Positions 28,475-38,261 are shown, counted from the first letter of the stretch. The stretch: 64,000 bases of DNA from Psychrobacter cibarius (GCF_016107535.1 NZ_JABASQ010000011.1:1-64000); one strand, 5' to 3'. Notes: generated from the letters alone by a model not told the origin. Made by a program: numbers and translations.

Positions 28475-30487
28475 ATGGACACACTCATTATCGTCGGCGT
28501 GGTTGTAGTGCTGGCGTTTGTTTTTATGATGGTCGCACTACTGATGCTCAAGGCCTTCTACTTTAAGGTCGAGCAGGGCAAAGCACTCATTATCAACGGT
28601 GTGAGTAAAATTGCCGTACGTTTTGATGGTGGTTTTGTTTGGCCGGTCATCAACAAAAAAGAGTTGATGAGAATCTCGCTTATCACCTTAGAAGTGGACA
28701 GACGCGGTAAAGAAGGTTTGATTTGCGCAGACAACATGCGTGCTGATATCACCGTGGCATTTTATTTACGCGTCAATGAAACCGAAGAGGATGTATTAAA
28801 AGTTGCCAAATCGGTTGGGGTAGAGCGCGCATCAGATAAAGTCGCTGTCAACGAGCTGTTTAATGCTAAGTTCTCTGAAGCGCTAAAAACGGTTGGTAAG
28901 CAGATTGATTTCGTCAAACTGTTTGAAAACCGCAGCGAATTTCGTGACAGTATCGTTCAAGAAATTGGTAACGATCTGAATGGCTATGTCTTAGAAGATG
29001 TGGCGATTGATTACTTAGAGCAAACGCCAAAAGCGTCATTAGATTCAAGTAATATTTTAGATGCTGAAGGTATCAAAAAAATTACTCAGCTAACGGCTTT
29101 CCAAAACGTCATCACCAACGAGCTTGAGCGTGATGAAGAGTTGGCCGTTAAGAAAAAGAATGTCGAAACCAGAGAGGCGATGCTAGAGCTAGAGCGTCAG
29201 CAAGCCGATGCCGAAGCCAAACAGCAACGTGAAATCTCGTCAGTGATTGCGCGTGAAACGGCTGAAACTCGCAAGATTGAAGAAGAAGAGCGTAAAAAGT
29301 CTGAAACGGCCGTTATCTCGGTTGAGCAGGATTTGGCCATTCAGCGTGAGAATCAGCAGCGTGAAATCGAAGTAGCAGGTCAAAATCGTTTGCGTGCAGT
29401 CGTCATCGAAGAAGAAAAAGTGACGCGTGCCCGTGATTTAGAAATTGTCTCTCGTGAGCGTGAAGTTGACTTGCAACGTATCGAAGCGGAACGTGCGATT
29501 GAGCTTGAGAAAAAAGAAATCGCCAACGTCATTCGTGAACGTATCGCAGTGGACAAAACCGTTGCGCAAGAAGAAGAGCGTATCAAAGAAGTCCGCGAAA
29601 TTAGCGAAGCTGAGCGTTCTAAGCAAACACGCGTCCTAGCAGCAGAAGCCGATGCCGAAGAAATCAAAGTACGTCAGGTGAAAAAAGCCGAAGCAGAAGA
29701 GCTGTCTGCCAAGCACAAAGCCGTCGAAATCACCACATTGGCTGCCGCGAATCTTGAAGCATCCGCCAAAGATGCAGAAGCCAAAATTAAAATGGCCGAA
29801 GGTACCAAAGCAGAAGAGTCAGCACATGGCTTCGCTGAAGCGGCTATCCAAGAAGTCAAAGCAGCGTCTTTGGAAAAAGAAGGCATTGCCAAAGCCAATG
29901 TTATCAAAGCAACTGGACAAGCTGAAGCGCAATCAGATCGTGAAAAAGGCATGGCAGACGCTGAGGTTATCGCGGCTCGCGGTGAGTCTACCGCCAGAGC
30001 TGAGCGTGAAAAAGGCATGGCAGATGCTCAAGTCATCGCGGCTCGCGGTGAGTCAAATGCTAAAGCAGAACGTGAAGTTGGATTGGCAAAAGCCGAAGTT
30101 ACTCGTGCACATTTCCAAGCCGAAGCAGATGGTCTGGTCGAGAAATTCAATGCCATGGGTAGCATGAGCAAAGAGGCGCGTGAGCACGAAGAGTTCCGTA
30201 TGAGTCTTGAAACAGCATTGCAAGAAGCGCTTGCTTCGATTGACGCTGGTAAAGAGATTGCGAAAGAAAATGCTGAAGTATTGGCTGTGGCGTTACAGAA
30301 AGCCAAAATTGATATTGTTGGCGGCGAAGCACATTTCTTTGATAACTTTGCCAAATCATTGTCTATCGGTAAAGCCATTGATGGCCTAGCAGGTAAGTCA
30401 GACACATTGAGCGGTATCATCAATGGTGTGATGGCCAGTCAAGCCATGAAATCAAACCAGAAAAGTGATGATAAAACGACTTATTAA
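28475..30487 (+). CDS. Flotillin family protein (YqiK-like, SPFH domain)
   Basis: A 670-aa membrane scaffold. One N-terminal membrane anchor (~3-28) is followed by the SPFH/PHB domain (~30-210; FKVEQGKALIINGVSK, then an ADITVAFYLRVNETEED block). A very long charged coiled coil from ~230 to ~580 contains 22-residue repeats at about 467-554. The C-terminus carries the flotillin oligomerisation region and a polar tail. Flotillins form lipid-domain scaffolds. The start is ATG 28475 with AAAGGA six bases upstream; ATG 28469 is possible. YqiJ-like gene upstream, giant ATPase downstream beyond a terminator. Confidence 0.92.
   Translation: MDTLIIVGVVVVLAFVFMMVALLMLKAFYFKVEQGKALIINGVSKIAVRFDGGFVWPVINKKELMRISLITLEVDRRGKEGLICADNMRADITVAFYLRVNETEEDVLKVAKSVGVERASDKVAVNELFNAKFSEALKTVGKQIDFVKLFENRSEFRDSIVQEIGNDLNGYVLEDVAIDYLEQTPKASLDSSNILDAEGIKKITQLTAFQNVITNELERDEELAVKKKNVETREAMLELERQQADAEAKQQREISSVIARETAETRKIEEEERKKSETAVISVEQDLAIQRENQQREIEVAGQNRLRAVVIEEEKVTRARDLEIVSREREVDLQRIEAERAIELEKKEIANVIRERIAVDKTVAQEEERIKEVREISEAERSKQTRVLAAEADAEEIKVRQVKKAEAEELSAKHKAVEITTLAAANLEASAKDAEAKIKMAEGTKAEESAHGFAEAAIQEVKAASLEKEGIAKANVIKATGQAEAQSDREKGMADAEVIAARGESTARAEREKGMADAQVIAARGESNAKAEREVGLAKAEVTRAHFQAEADGLVEKFNAMGSMSKEAREHEEFRMSLETALQEALASIDAGKEIAKENAEVLAVALQKAKIDIVGGEAHFFDNFAKSLSIGKAIDGLAGKSDTLSGIINGVMASQAMKSNQKSDDKTTY
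29873..30136 (+). repeat. 66-bp coding repeats in the flotillin coiled coil
   Basis: Four consecutive 22-residue units can be aligned. The two central ones (starting at 29939 and 30005) share REKGMADA-VIAARGES almost exactly at protein level and closely at DNA level; a fourth, more diverged unit starts at 30071. Confidence 0.75.
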
Positions 30488-30788
30488 TAGGGTCTAAATG
30501 TCTAGTGTTATTGGGCAAGTATTAGTGGACAAGTTTTTGTCTAACAGTATGAATGAGTAATATTTTCTAAAGTAAAAAATCTGTCGTGTAGGCGGCAGAT
30601 TTTTTTGCTAACTCAGGGTGATTTAGAACGACGAATCATGATGAGTTGGTTAATCTAAAAAAATAGCAGTGACCACTCGTTTTTTTAGATTAGCCAAGTG
30701 CTACTTTATCAAATGCCTTAATATTTCCTTATTTTCTCTATTGCCCAAAATTCTCTTATTATGTAAAAACAGAAACGGACGAGCAACG
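30488..30788. other. Gap between the flotillin and giant ATPase genes
   Basis: 301 bp. It holds the flotillin terminator at 30574-30607 and then about 180 bp that should carry the promoter of the ATPase gene. No clear -35/-10 pair was found. The open frame from 30669 is an unsupported extension of the ATPase gene. Confidence 0.5.
30574..30607 (+). terminator. Terminator after the flotillin gene
   Basis: AAAATCTGTCG pairs with GGCAGATTTT around a short loop and is followed by seven T. It argues that the downstream ATPase has at least one promoter of its own. Confidence 0.8.
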
Positions 30789-33700
30789 ATGGCGGACACG
30801 CAAAACTCAACAAATTCAGACAGCAATGATAATGCTAATCAAGCCAACCAAACCGATCAGGCCGTTGCTTCAGGCAATGCTTATGAACTCATCAAAAAGC
30901 GTTTAACCGAACAAGGTAGCCGCTTAGAGCAGCAGACACAGACGCTAAATAATGCGCGTCTCGAAGAGTTTGGCAGTACCCAGATGCAAGTTATTGCCCG
31001 TACTCGTATTCGTACCGAGCACAACTGTGTGGCACAAGACATGGTGCAGGTTGGTGATTATCTGCTATTTGGCTATAACGTCTTTATGGGGCTCAAACGC
31101 GCGAGCAATATCAAGGATGTATTGTCGCTATATCGTCTGAACGAGCCAGCTGGTAATGAAGAAGAGTATCAGCTTGAAGAGGTTGACTTAAAAGGCACTT
31201 TTTTGGCTCAAGACGCCTTTGTCCAAGACTTTAATGAGCTGTATCGCTATTATAAGCAAACACGCCTGATTCAAATAACGGTGAAAGACAGCAAATTGCT
31301 GTTGGCGTTTCAGATTGGCGAGCGTATCACCGATATTCGAGTGTTCCGTTTTGCGCTAGATTTTAGCCAAGGCACACCAGAGTCGGCGCAAGTCGCTTAT
31401 GTGGACAATCGAGGCGAGCGTGACATTGAACTGCCGCCTGCCTATGATTTTGACTGGATAGAAACCACACGCGATCAGATGATCAACGGCAAATATCCGC
31501 ATATGAATATCTTGGATACGATATTTGTAGAGACGGTCGGTGGCGATTTGACCATCAAGATTGAGGACAATACGCAGTCAGGGCAAGGCATTTATAGTGA
31601 ACCGGTCAATGACCGTACCCAGTCGCTTACCGATGCCGAGATTGCGTATGCCAAAGTGGGCAGTTTAATACTGCTCAAAATATTGCCTTATCGTGAAGAT
31701 GACTACCGTTATTTCGTTTATAACACTTTGACCGAAGCGGTGCTGCGTTTGGATGCGATTGGACAGTCGTGTGTTCAGCTACCAGAAGACCACGGCATCA
31801 TGTTTCCGGGTGGTTATTATCTACAGACAGGTGAGTATAAGCTGTTCGAGGCCAATAATGTTGGCGCTACTGACTTACGGTTTAAGCGTAAAATTGTCTC
31901 GCCAAATGGGGAAGATGTTCTATTCTTATTTTACGATAGAGACTTGGGTGTCACGGGGCTGTTCCCTTATAACTTGATTAAAAAGCAATTGGCAAACCCT
32001 ATTTATTGCAACGGTATGGCTTTAGCAGAGAATGGCCGCTTGGTGCTGTTTAGTGACCAAAGTGAGCCGTCTCGCATTCATCCGATGCAGATATGGCACA
32101 CGCCTTATGCCTCACACGAGTATGTAAGTGAGCTGCCAGAAAGCACGAGTTTTTATGGCAAGATTGGTAATAAAGAATTGGTGCGCGGTATCTCAGACCT
32201 TTATAGCATCACGCGCCTGATTGATAATCAAAGCGTGTCACAAAAACTCTATGAAGAGCTTACTAATAATACCAGCCGACTCTTTGACAGCTATTATTGG
32301 TTGTCTGAACCTGAGCTGAGCGAAGTCGCCAGTAGTATTAAAGAAGTGACGGCCACGGCTGAGCTAGTGATTGATGAGTTCGCTAAAGTACAAAGTATCC
32401 AAAAGCAAACCCAAACCGCGTTAGCCGATGCCGATACGCAGCAAAGTGAGATTTTGCGGCAGATACGCGTTACTAGTTTTGAGTCGGCCAGTGATTATGT
32501 CGATCAGTTGTCAGCGTTAAGACGCCAAAAAGGCCGTTTGGTCAGCTTGGAAGATTTGCGTTATCTAGATGCCGATAAACTACAAGCATTGCAGACGCAG
32601 CTAGAAGAAGCCGAAAGCGAGCTGGCTGAAAAGACTGTGCTGTTTTTAAGTGGCGAAGAGGCGCTCTCAAGTTACGAAGGCATATTAGTCGATGTCAGTG
32701 AGCGCTTAAACACCGCAGAAACCAATGCCGAGCTAAAACCTGTATTGGATAAAATCGACGAGACGGCGCAAGGGTTAGATCTGCTAACGGAGCTACTAGG
32801 CACATTAGATGTTGCCGATGCCACCGTACGTACGCAAATCATCGATGACATATCGACCATTTATGCGAGCTTGAACCAGAGCAAAGCCAAGCTCAATCAT
32901 AAACGCAAAAATCTAGGCTCAGCGGAGGCCGTTGCACAATTTGGTGCGCAGTTTAAGCTATTCGGGCAATCGATTGCCAATGCGTTATCTATTGCCAATA
33001 CCCCTGAGAAATCAGATGAGCAAATGGCTAAGCTATTGGTGCAGCTAGAAGAATTAGAAAGTCAGTTCGCTGATCCAGAGACCAACAGCGGCGATCAGTT
33101 TTTAGCCGATATCATCAGTAAACGTGAAGAGATTTACGAGACCTTTGAAAATCATAAACAGCAACTGCTCGATGCCCGAAATCGCAAAGCACAAAACTTA
33201 GGCGATGGTGCGCTGCGGATGCTTGAGAGTATCAAGAAGCGCACGCAAAGCACTGGCGTCACCGGCTTTACAGAGGAAGAGGCGTTAAATACGTATTTTG
33301 CGGCTGATGGTCTGGTACAAAAAGTCCGTAACATCGCAAAAGAGCTACAAGCGATGGGCTTTAGCGTCAAAGCCGATGACATCGACGCCCGTCTAAAAGC
33401 CATTCAAATCGAGAGTTATAAAAGCCTAAAAGATAAGTCGGATTTGTTTGAAGATGGTGGTCAGATCATTAAACTGGGCAAGCACCGTTTTTCGGTTAAT
33501 ACTCAGCCACTTGATTTGACTTTATTAAGCCGTCAGCAGTCAGATGGTAATCGTGTTTTAAATCTACATCTCACCGGCACAGACTATTATGAAGTGCTTA
33601 ATAATACTGAACTGAACGCCCTGCGTCCGTATTGGGATATGAATATCGCCTCTGAGTCCGATGCCGTTTACCGCGCCGAGTATTTGGCATATAGCATTAT

Positions 33701-36700
33701 CGAAAGTGCTAAGAACAGTAAAGATGGTTTGACTGAAGAACGTCTATATCAAGCATACGATGCGACTGTCATTACCCTTGATGTGAATGGTGATATTGAT
33801 AATGACAGTCCGTTGTCCAAACTGGTCAAAGCTTACGCCACCCCTCGCTATCAGCTCGGCTATGACAAAGGTATTCACGACCATGATGCTACGTTATTAC
33901 TGATGCAAATATTACCGACATTGCGTGAAGCAGGGCTACTGATTTATACCCCGCAAGTACGTGCCTTGGCGCAATTATTCTATTGGCAGTTAAATATCGT
34001 ACAAGCGTTGGGCTTAGACAGTTTACGTCAATTTGGTTATGACACTTGGTTAAATGAGTCTGTGCTGACGCGTGCAAATAACTGGCCGGACAGAGCCGCT
34101 ACCGCCGAGCAACTGCGCCGTGCACTGGGCAGTGATACGGCCAAATCTTTATTGGTCGAAGATATGAGCCAAGTGATGCGTGACTTTGTCGTCGCTCATA
34201 ATGATGACAATATTGGTGGCGATACCAGTGCTAGCGTTGATAAAGATGGTAGCGTTGATAACGGTGCTAATATCTTCAAACCAAGCTATGTTCAGCTTGC
34301 TTGTGAATACTTGGTGAGCGTCATGGGGCAGTCAGCGGAATCAAGTGCAGGCGCGCATAGCACAATAAACTGGCAAACCAGCCAACAAGCGCAGCAGTTG
34401 TGTGAGCAGCTAAGCCAAACATTGAATAGTGCCTCAGGCAGCACGCAAAATACGGCCAGTTTTGACCAACTACAATCTTCTATCAGTAAGCTTGGCTTTC
34501 AACCCAAATCAGCCTATGAGCTACTAGCCACATGGTTTCATGCACTACTTGATAAGAATTATGGTGGTACTGAGTTGGCTAACGTATTAGCTGATGGCAC
34601 GGATGAGGCAGGCGAGGCACTCAGTGAAGAGCAGCTTGCTGAGAGTAAGGAAAAAGATGCGCTACGCAAGCAACAGCTAGAGAGTGGCCGTCATTATGTA
34701 CCCGAAGCCATTGCCGTCTTACTTACCCAGTTAAATGATGCTCAGCGTGAAGCTTTGGTGCAACGACTCATTGATTCAGATGCTAGCTTTGATAAAAGGG
34801 CTTTTAATAAAGGGCAAGGTAGTAAAAAAATAGATAATCAAGGTACAAGTGGCACATCATCGGCCTTGTCATTTTCTTCAATCACCTCATCAACGCCTTC
34901 ATTGACCAGTATTAATAATCCGCTTAATCAAGTGCAAAGCTTTGAGCGTAGCACGGGTAAGGTCTCGCTTGAGAGTCAGGTTAATAATCTGCTAGGTGAG
35001 CATGCGCGTATTCATCAGCAGACGTTAACCTTTGCCGTCGATGATTTCTTAAATCGTCTGCATCATCATGATACCCAAGTCATTCCTGCCTACAGACGTT
35101 ATTTGGCCATGCGCTCAGAGATATTGCATGACTCAAAAGAGACGTTGCGTCTGGACGAGTTTATGCCGCGTCCATTGTCTTCGTTTGTACGTAACCGTCT
35201 GATTAACGAGAGTTATCTGCCACTTATCGGTGACAATCTTGCCAAACAGATGGGCACGGTCGGTGAAGATAAGCGTACCGATTTGATGGGTATCCTCATG
35301 ATGATATCGCCACCAGGTTATGGTAAAACGACTTTGATGGAATACGTGGCAAACCGTCTTGGCCTTATCTTTATGAAGATTAACTGTCCGTCACTCGGTC
35401 ATGATGTGACGTCCTTAGATCCCGAAAAAGCACCCAATGCCACTGCGCGAGAAGAGCTGAATAAAATTAACTTAGCCTTTGAGATGGGCAATAATGTCAT
35501 GCTTTATCTTGATGATATTCAGCATACACATGCGGAATTTTTGCAGAAGTTTATCTCGTTGGGCGATGGTACACGCCGTATCGATGGTGTCTGGCAAGGT
35601 AAGACTAAAACCTACGACATGCGTGGCAAAAAGTTCTGCGTGGTCATGGCAGGTAACCCGTACACCGAAAGTGGCGAGGCCTTCAAAGTCCCTGACATGC
35701 TCGCCAACCGTGCCGATATCTACAACTTAGGCGATATCATGAGCGGCATGGAAGAAGTGTTTGCACTCAGTTATATCGAAAACTCACTGACCTCTAATAC
35801 CGTCCTCGCACCAATGGCCAACCGTGATTTAAGTGATGTCCATCGTTTGATTAAAATGGCAAAAACGGACAATGCCAACTTTGCTCAAACACAAAGCAGC
35901 GAGCTGACTTATCCGTATAGCACCTCAGAGATTAACGAGATTATCGCTATCTTGCGCCATATGTTTAGGGTGCAAAAAATCATTCTCGATGTCAACCAAG
36001 CTTATATTGCCTCCGCTTCGCAAGATGATAAATATCGTGTTGAGCCGATATTTAAACTGCAAGGCAGTTATCGCAATATGAATAAGATGACCGAAAAGCT
36101 GTCGGCGGTCATGAATGAAAATGAGCTGAACCAGCTGATAGATGATCACTATTTGGGCGAGTCACAGCTATTGACCCAAGGTGCAGAGAGCAACCTGCTC
36201 AAGCTTGGCGAGATGCGTGGCGTCTTGACCGAAGCAGAAACAGAGCGTTGGGCGCAAATCAAAGCCGACTTCTTACGTAACAAAGCCATGGGCGGTGAAG
36301 ATGGCGATACGGGCGCGCGTATCGTTGCCCAGTTGGTCGACTTGGTTAGTGGCTTCAATGCCATCAGTAGCCAGTTTGAGACATACTTAACCAAAAATGA
36401 CCCAGAGCAAATTGCTCGCTTACGAGAAGCAGGACAGCAAGCGCAACTCGATGCCCAGCTAAACGCTCAATTAGAGTCACAGAAAATCCTTGCCGATAGC
36501 GTGATCAACAATGCCAAAGTCGTCAGCGACAGTATCGATAATGGCTTTGAGAAAAGCGTGAGTCAATTGCTACAAATATATAAGCATGACCATAAAGCGG
36601 AAGGAGAATATCTCAAGCAAAACCAAGACGTGCAAAAAGCACTGATGGTGCAGCTGGTCAATGCCGTTGAGCAACTGGCGCAAAAAATGGCGGATAGCTT

Positions 36701-36914
36701 GGTTAGCAATAATGATAATCAAACAGCCGATAGTGATATCCCTGATATTCATCAGCAAACGGCACTGATGGCAACTGCCCTCAAGCAAGCGCTAGAGCCA
36801 CTGACGATGCGAATGGATGAGAAGCTAGCGATTGATACCAGTACCGATCAATCTGGCAAGCTAATCGTTAATAGCCTCAATCGACTTAATAAAATCTTTG
36901 ACGACTATGACTAG
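30789..36914 (+). CDS. Giant DUF3686 / AAA 'DNA repair ATPase'
   Basis: A 2041-aa protein. After a Gln/Asn-rich start, the N-terminal region (~30-530) resembles DUF3686 of predicted DNA-repair ATPases (MQVIARTRIRTEHNCVAQD; beta-rich blocks). A long acidic coiled coil follows (~540-870), then a helical middle region. The AAA ATPase domain is near 1490-1720, with Walker A PPGYGKTT (K1513) and Walker B VMLYLDDIQ (D1575-D1576). The C-terminal ~200 residues are again coiled coil. The DNA-repair label is by annotation tradition; no activity is established. ATG 30789 is chosen because the family-like region starts soon after. Its position behind the YqiJ/YqiK-like pair suggests a functional link. 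Confidence 0.85.
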   Translation: MADTQNSTNSDSNDNANQANQTDQAVASGNAYELIKKRLTEQGSRLEQQTQTLNNARLEEFGSTQMQVIARTRIRTEHNCVAQDMVQVGDYLLFGYNVFMGLKRASNIKDVLSLYRLNEPAGNEEEYQLEEVDLKGTFLAQDAFVQDFNELYRYYKQTRLIQITVKDSKLLLAFQIGERITDIRVFRFALDFSQGTPESAQVAYVDNRGERDIELPPAYDFDWIETTRDQMINGKYPHMNILDTIFVETVGGDLTIKIEDNTQSGQGIYSEPVNDRTQSLTDAEIAYAKVGSLILLKILPYREDDYRYFVYNTLTEAVLRLDAIGQSCVQLPEDHGIMFPGGYYLQTGEYKLFEANNVGATDLRFKRKIVSPNGEDVLFLFYDRDLGVTGLFPYNLIKKQLANPIYCNGMALAENGRLVLFSDQSEPSRIHPMQIWHTPYASHEYVSELPESTSFYGKIGNKELVRGISDLYSITRLIDNQSVSQKLYEELTNNTSRLFDSYYWLSEPELSEVASSIKEVTATAELVIDEFAKVQSIQKQTQTALADADTQQSEILRQIRVTSFESASDYVDQLSALRRQKGRLVSLEDLRYLDADKLQALQTQLEEAESELAEKTVLFLSGEEALSSYEGILVDVSERLNTAETNAELKPVLDKIDETAQGLDLLTELLGTLDVADATVRTQIIDDISTIYASLNQSKAKLNHKRKNLGSAEAVAQFGAQFKLFGQSIANALSIANTPEKSDEQMAKLLVQLEELESQFADPETNSGDQFLADIISKREEIYETFENHKQQLLDARNRKAQNLGDGALRMLESIKKRTQSTGVTGFTEEEALNTYFAADGLVQKVRNIAKELQAMGFSVKADDIDARLKAIQIESYKSLKDKSDLFEDGGQIIKLGKHRFSVNTQPLDLTLLSRQQSDGNRVLNLHLTGTDYYEVLNNTELNALRPYWDMNIASESDAVYRAEYLAYSIIESAKNSKDGLTEERLYQAYDATVITLDVNGDIDNDSPLSKLVKAYATPRYQLGYDKGIHDHDATLLLMQILPTLREAGLLIYTPQVRALAQLFYWQLNIVQALGLDSLRQFGYDTWLNESVLTRANNWPDRAATAEQLRRALGSDTAKSLLVEDMSQVMRDFVVAHNDDNIGGDTSASVDKDGSVDNGANIFKPSYVQLACEYLVSVMGQSAESSAGAHSTINWQTSQQAQQLCEQLSQTLNSASGSTQNTASFDQLQSSISKLGFQPKSAYELLATWFHALLDKNYGGTELANVLADGTDEAGEALSEEQLAESKEKDALRKQQLESGRHYVPEAIAVLLTQLNDAQREALVQRLIDSDASFDKRAFNKGQGSKKIDNQGTSGTSSALSFSSITSSTPSLTSINNPLNQVQSFERSTGKVSLESQVNNLLGEHARIHQQTLTFAVDDFLNRLHHHDTQVIPAYRRYLAMRSEILHDSKETLRLDEFMPRPLSSFVRNRLINESYLPLIGDNLAKQMGTVGEDKRTDLMGILMMISPPGYGKTTLMEYVANRLGLIFMKINCPSLGHDVTSLDPEKAPNATAREELNKINLAFEMGNNVMLYLDDIQHTHAEFLQKFISLGDGTRRIDGVWQGKTKTYDMRGKKFCVVMAGNPYTESGEAFKVPDMLANRADIYNLGDIMSGMEEVFALSYIENSLTSNTVLAPMANRDLSDVHRLIKMAKTDNANFAQTQSSELTYPYSTSEINEIIAILRHMFRVQKIILDVNQAYIASASQDDKYRVEPIFKLQGSYRNMNKMTEKLSAVMNENELNQLIDDHYLGESQLLTQGAESNLLKLGEMRGVLTEAETERWAQIKADFLRNKAMGGEDGDTGARIVAQLVDLVSGFNAISSQFETYLTKNDPEQIARLREAGQQAQLDAQLNAQLESQKILADSVINNAKVVSDSIDNGFEKSVSQLLQIYKHDHKAEGEYLKQNQDVQKALMVQLVNAVEQLAQKMADSLVSNNDNQTADSDIPDIHQQTALMATALKQALEPLTMRMDEKLAIDTSTDQSGKLIVNSLNRLNKIFDDYD

Positions 36915-36982
36915 TCACTACTGATTAATAGCTGCCGATTAACAACTAATTATTAACGCTTATGAGCAATGCTGATGACTTG

Positions 36983-37033
36983 CACTTATGAACATCACTT
37001 ATGAATAGCACTTATGAATAGCACTATAAATAG
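36983..37033 (+). repeat. Tandem 13-bp repeats
   Basis: About four units of CACTTATGAATAG lie head to tail: units at 36983, 36996, 37009 and a 12-base variant at 37022. They are in the gap between the ATPase and the DUF2256 genes and are not in a coding frame I can support. Confidence 0.7.
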
Positions 37034-37185
37034 GGCTTATGATTAAGAGACAGTGGTAATATAGTCGGCAACAGCTACTTTGGATACAATGACAGCGAGT
37101 AAGCGTGCTATAAACAGTAGGTTAAGCAAAACTGACACCGTATCCGATGGTAGTGAATCGACTATATCAAACCAATGAGAAAATT

Positions 37186-37356
37186 ATGGCGCACAAAAAG
37201 AAGAACGTCCGCAAAAAACTTTGCCCTGTTTGCGAGCGTGAGTTTAGCTGGACTAAAAAGTTGGATAAAAACTGGGAGAGCATGGTCTATTGCTCCGACC
37301 AATGCCGACGGGTGAAAAAGTATGAAGGGCTAGATCATCAAAAAGAAGATAAATAG
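37186..37356 (+). CDS. DUF2256 zinc-ribbon microprotein, copy 1
   Basis: A 56-aa basic protein, MAHKKKNVRKKLC..., with C13-P-V-C16 and a second pair in YCSDQC, consistent with one zinc site. The CPVC-x-R-x-F-x-W pattern is that of DUF2256, small proteins often found beside cryptochrome/photolyase genes; none is nearby here. Function unknown. The ATG at 37186 begins the conserved MAHKK; the 13-codon extension upstream is rejected. A second, diverged copy follows 51 bp downstream. Confidence 0.82.
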   Translation: MAHKKKNVRKKLCPVCEREFSWTKKLDKNWESMVYCSDQCRRVKKYEGLDHQKEDK

Positions 37357-37407
37357 GCAGTAAACATTAACCATAGATATTAGATATACGGCACAAGGGG
37401 GCAGATG

Positions 37408-37554
37408 ATGGCACATAAAAAAGTAAACCTACCGCAAAAAACCTGCCCCGTCTGTCAGCGTCCGTTTACGTGGCGTAAGAAATGGGAGAAGGATTGGGAG
37501 CAGATAATTTATTGTTCTGAGCGGTGTCGGCGGGGTAAAGGTAAATCAGATTGA
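37408..37554 (+). CDS. DUF2256 zinc-ribbon microprotein, copy 2
   Basis: A 48-aa protein, too short for ordinary gene callers. It starts [16 protein letters not shown] and ends with [19 protein letters not shown], keeping the same four zinc cysteines as copy 1. AAGGGGG at 37395-37401 gives a strong ribosome site six bases before the ATG at 37408; the ATG at 37405 is too close. It is clearly a tandem paralog of the preceding gene, with sequence divergence at many positions. Confidence 0.82.
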   Translation: MAHKKVNLPQKTCPVCQRPFTWRKKWEKDWEQIIYCSERCRRGKGKSD

Positions 37555-37700
37555 TTTTAAACTAGTACGAAATGAGTAGACAGCTAATCCTGCTTTTCGC
37601 TCGTATCAACTTTATATTGAAATGACTATAGTATCCAACTAGTCATTCGAAAACTTAACCTTAAAGGTATCAAAAAACTATAGTCATTAGAATTTTATTA

Positions 37701-38147
37701 CTATAGTTGTTTGCGAACTACTTTGAGCTGCTCGTAAAACGATTTTTCGGATTGATCAATAATTCTATTGTAAGGTACCCAAAGTATAGCAAGTGCTATC
37801 AACATAACTGTGAAACTATCATCGCTATAACCATAACCAAATATCAGAGCACTTAGCGTAACGGCACTCCATTCAATGAGTAATGAGTTAAACATAAAGC
37901 TAAAATTGGTTTTTGGCATTAGATGATATACTGGGTTTGTATATGAGTTATTTTTCCTAGAAAAATATTTGTGCATCCAGTAATAGAATAGTGACGTCAT
38001 AAATGTGACAGAAAGTACTATTAATGCGCCAATAATAAATTTGATAGTTGGTGTTGCTGTTTCAGCAGCTTTCATTATATACCAAGGTAAACCTAAACTA
38101 AAAAACGCATATAAAATATAAATAAATAGTTTAATTACATTGTTCAT
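37701..38147 (-). CDS. Hypothetical four-helix membrane protein
   Basis: A 148-aa protein I do not recognise. Four hydrophobic segments are visible (~5-22, ~33-55, ~78-100, ~108-125), separated by short polar loops, with a basic C-terminus. No signal peptide or motif stands out, and the ribosome site is poor. It follows the 666-aa orphan on the same strand by 114 bp. Both look AT-richer than their neighbours, which is consistent with acquisition as a pair. A functional link is inference only. Confidence 0.6.
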   Translation of the reverse strand: MNNVIKLFIYILYAFFSLGLPWYIMKAAETATPTIKFIIGALIVLSVTFMTSLFYYWMHKYFSRKNNSYTNPVYHLMPKTNFSFMFNSLLIEWSAVTLSALIFGYGYSDDSFTVMLIALAILWVPYNRIIDQSEKSFYEQLKVVRKQL

Positions 38148-38261
38148 AAAATTATTTAGCCCATTTTGGTATATAGGGTACCAAGTTTACGAGGTAGATT
38201 TGAATTTAGAGTTCAGTAGTGTACGAATGTATTTTCTAAATGTCTAATAAACATTCTATAG

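Noticed and set aside
29939-30136. Evenly spaced 66-bp repeats that might suggest a CRISPR-like array
   Set aside because: They are in-frame coding repeats with no unique spacers.
29380-30423. Several Ser/Ala-rich leftward frames and rightward Lys-rich frames inside the flotillin gene
   Set aside because: Shadows of the biased codon pattern of the charged coiled coil.
37236-37312. Idea that the DUF2256 copies are one gene broken by a frameshift
   Set aside because: Both have complete MAHKK starts, all four cysteines and their own stop codons.
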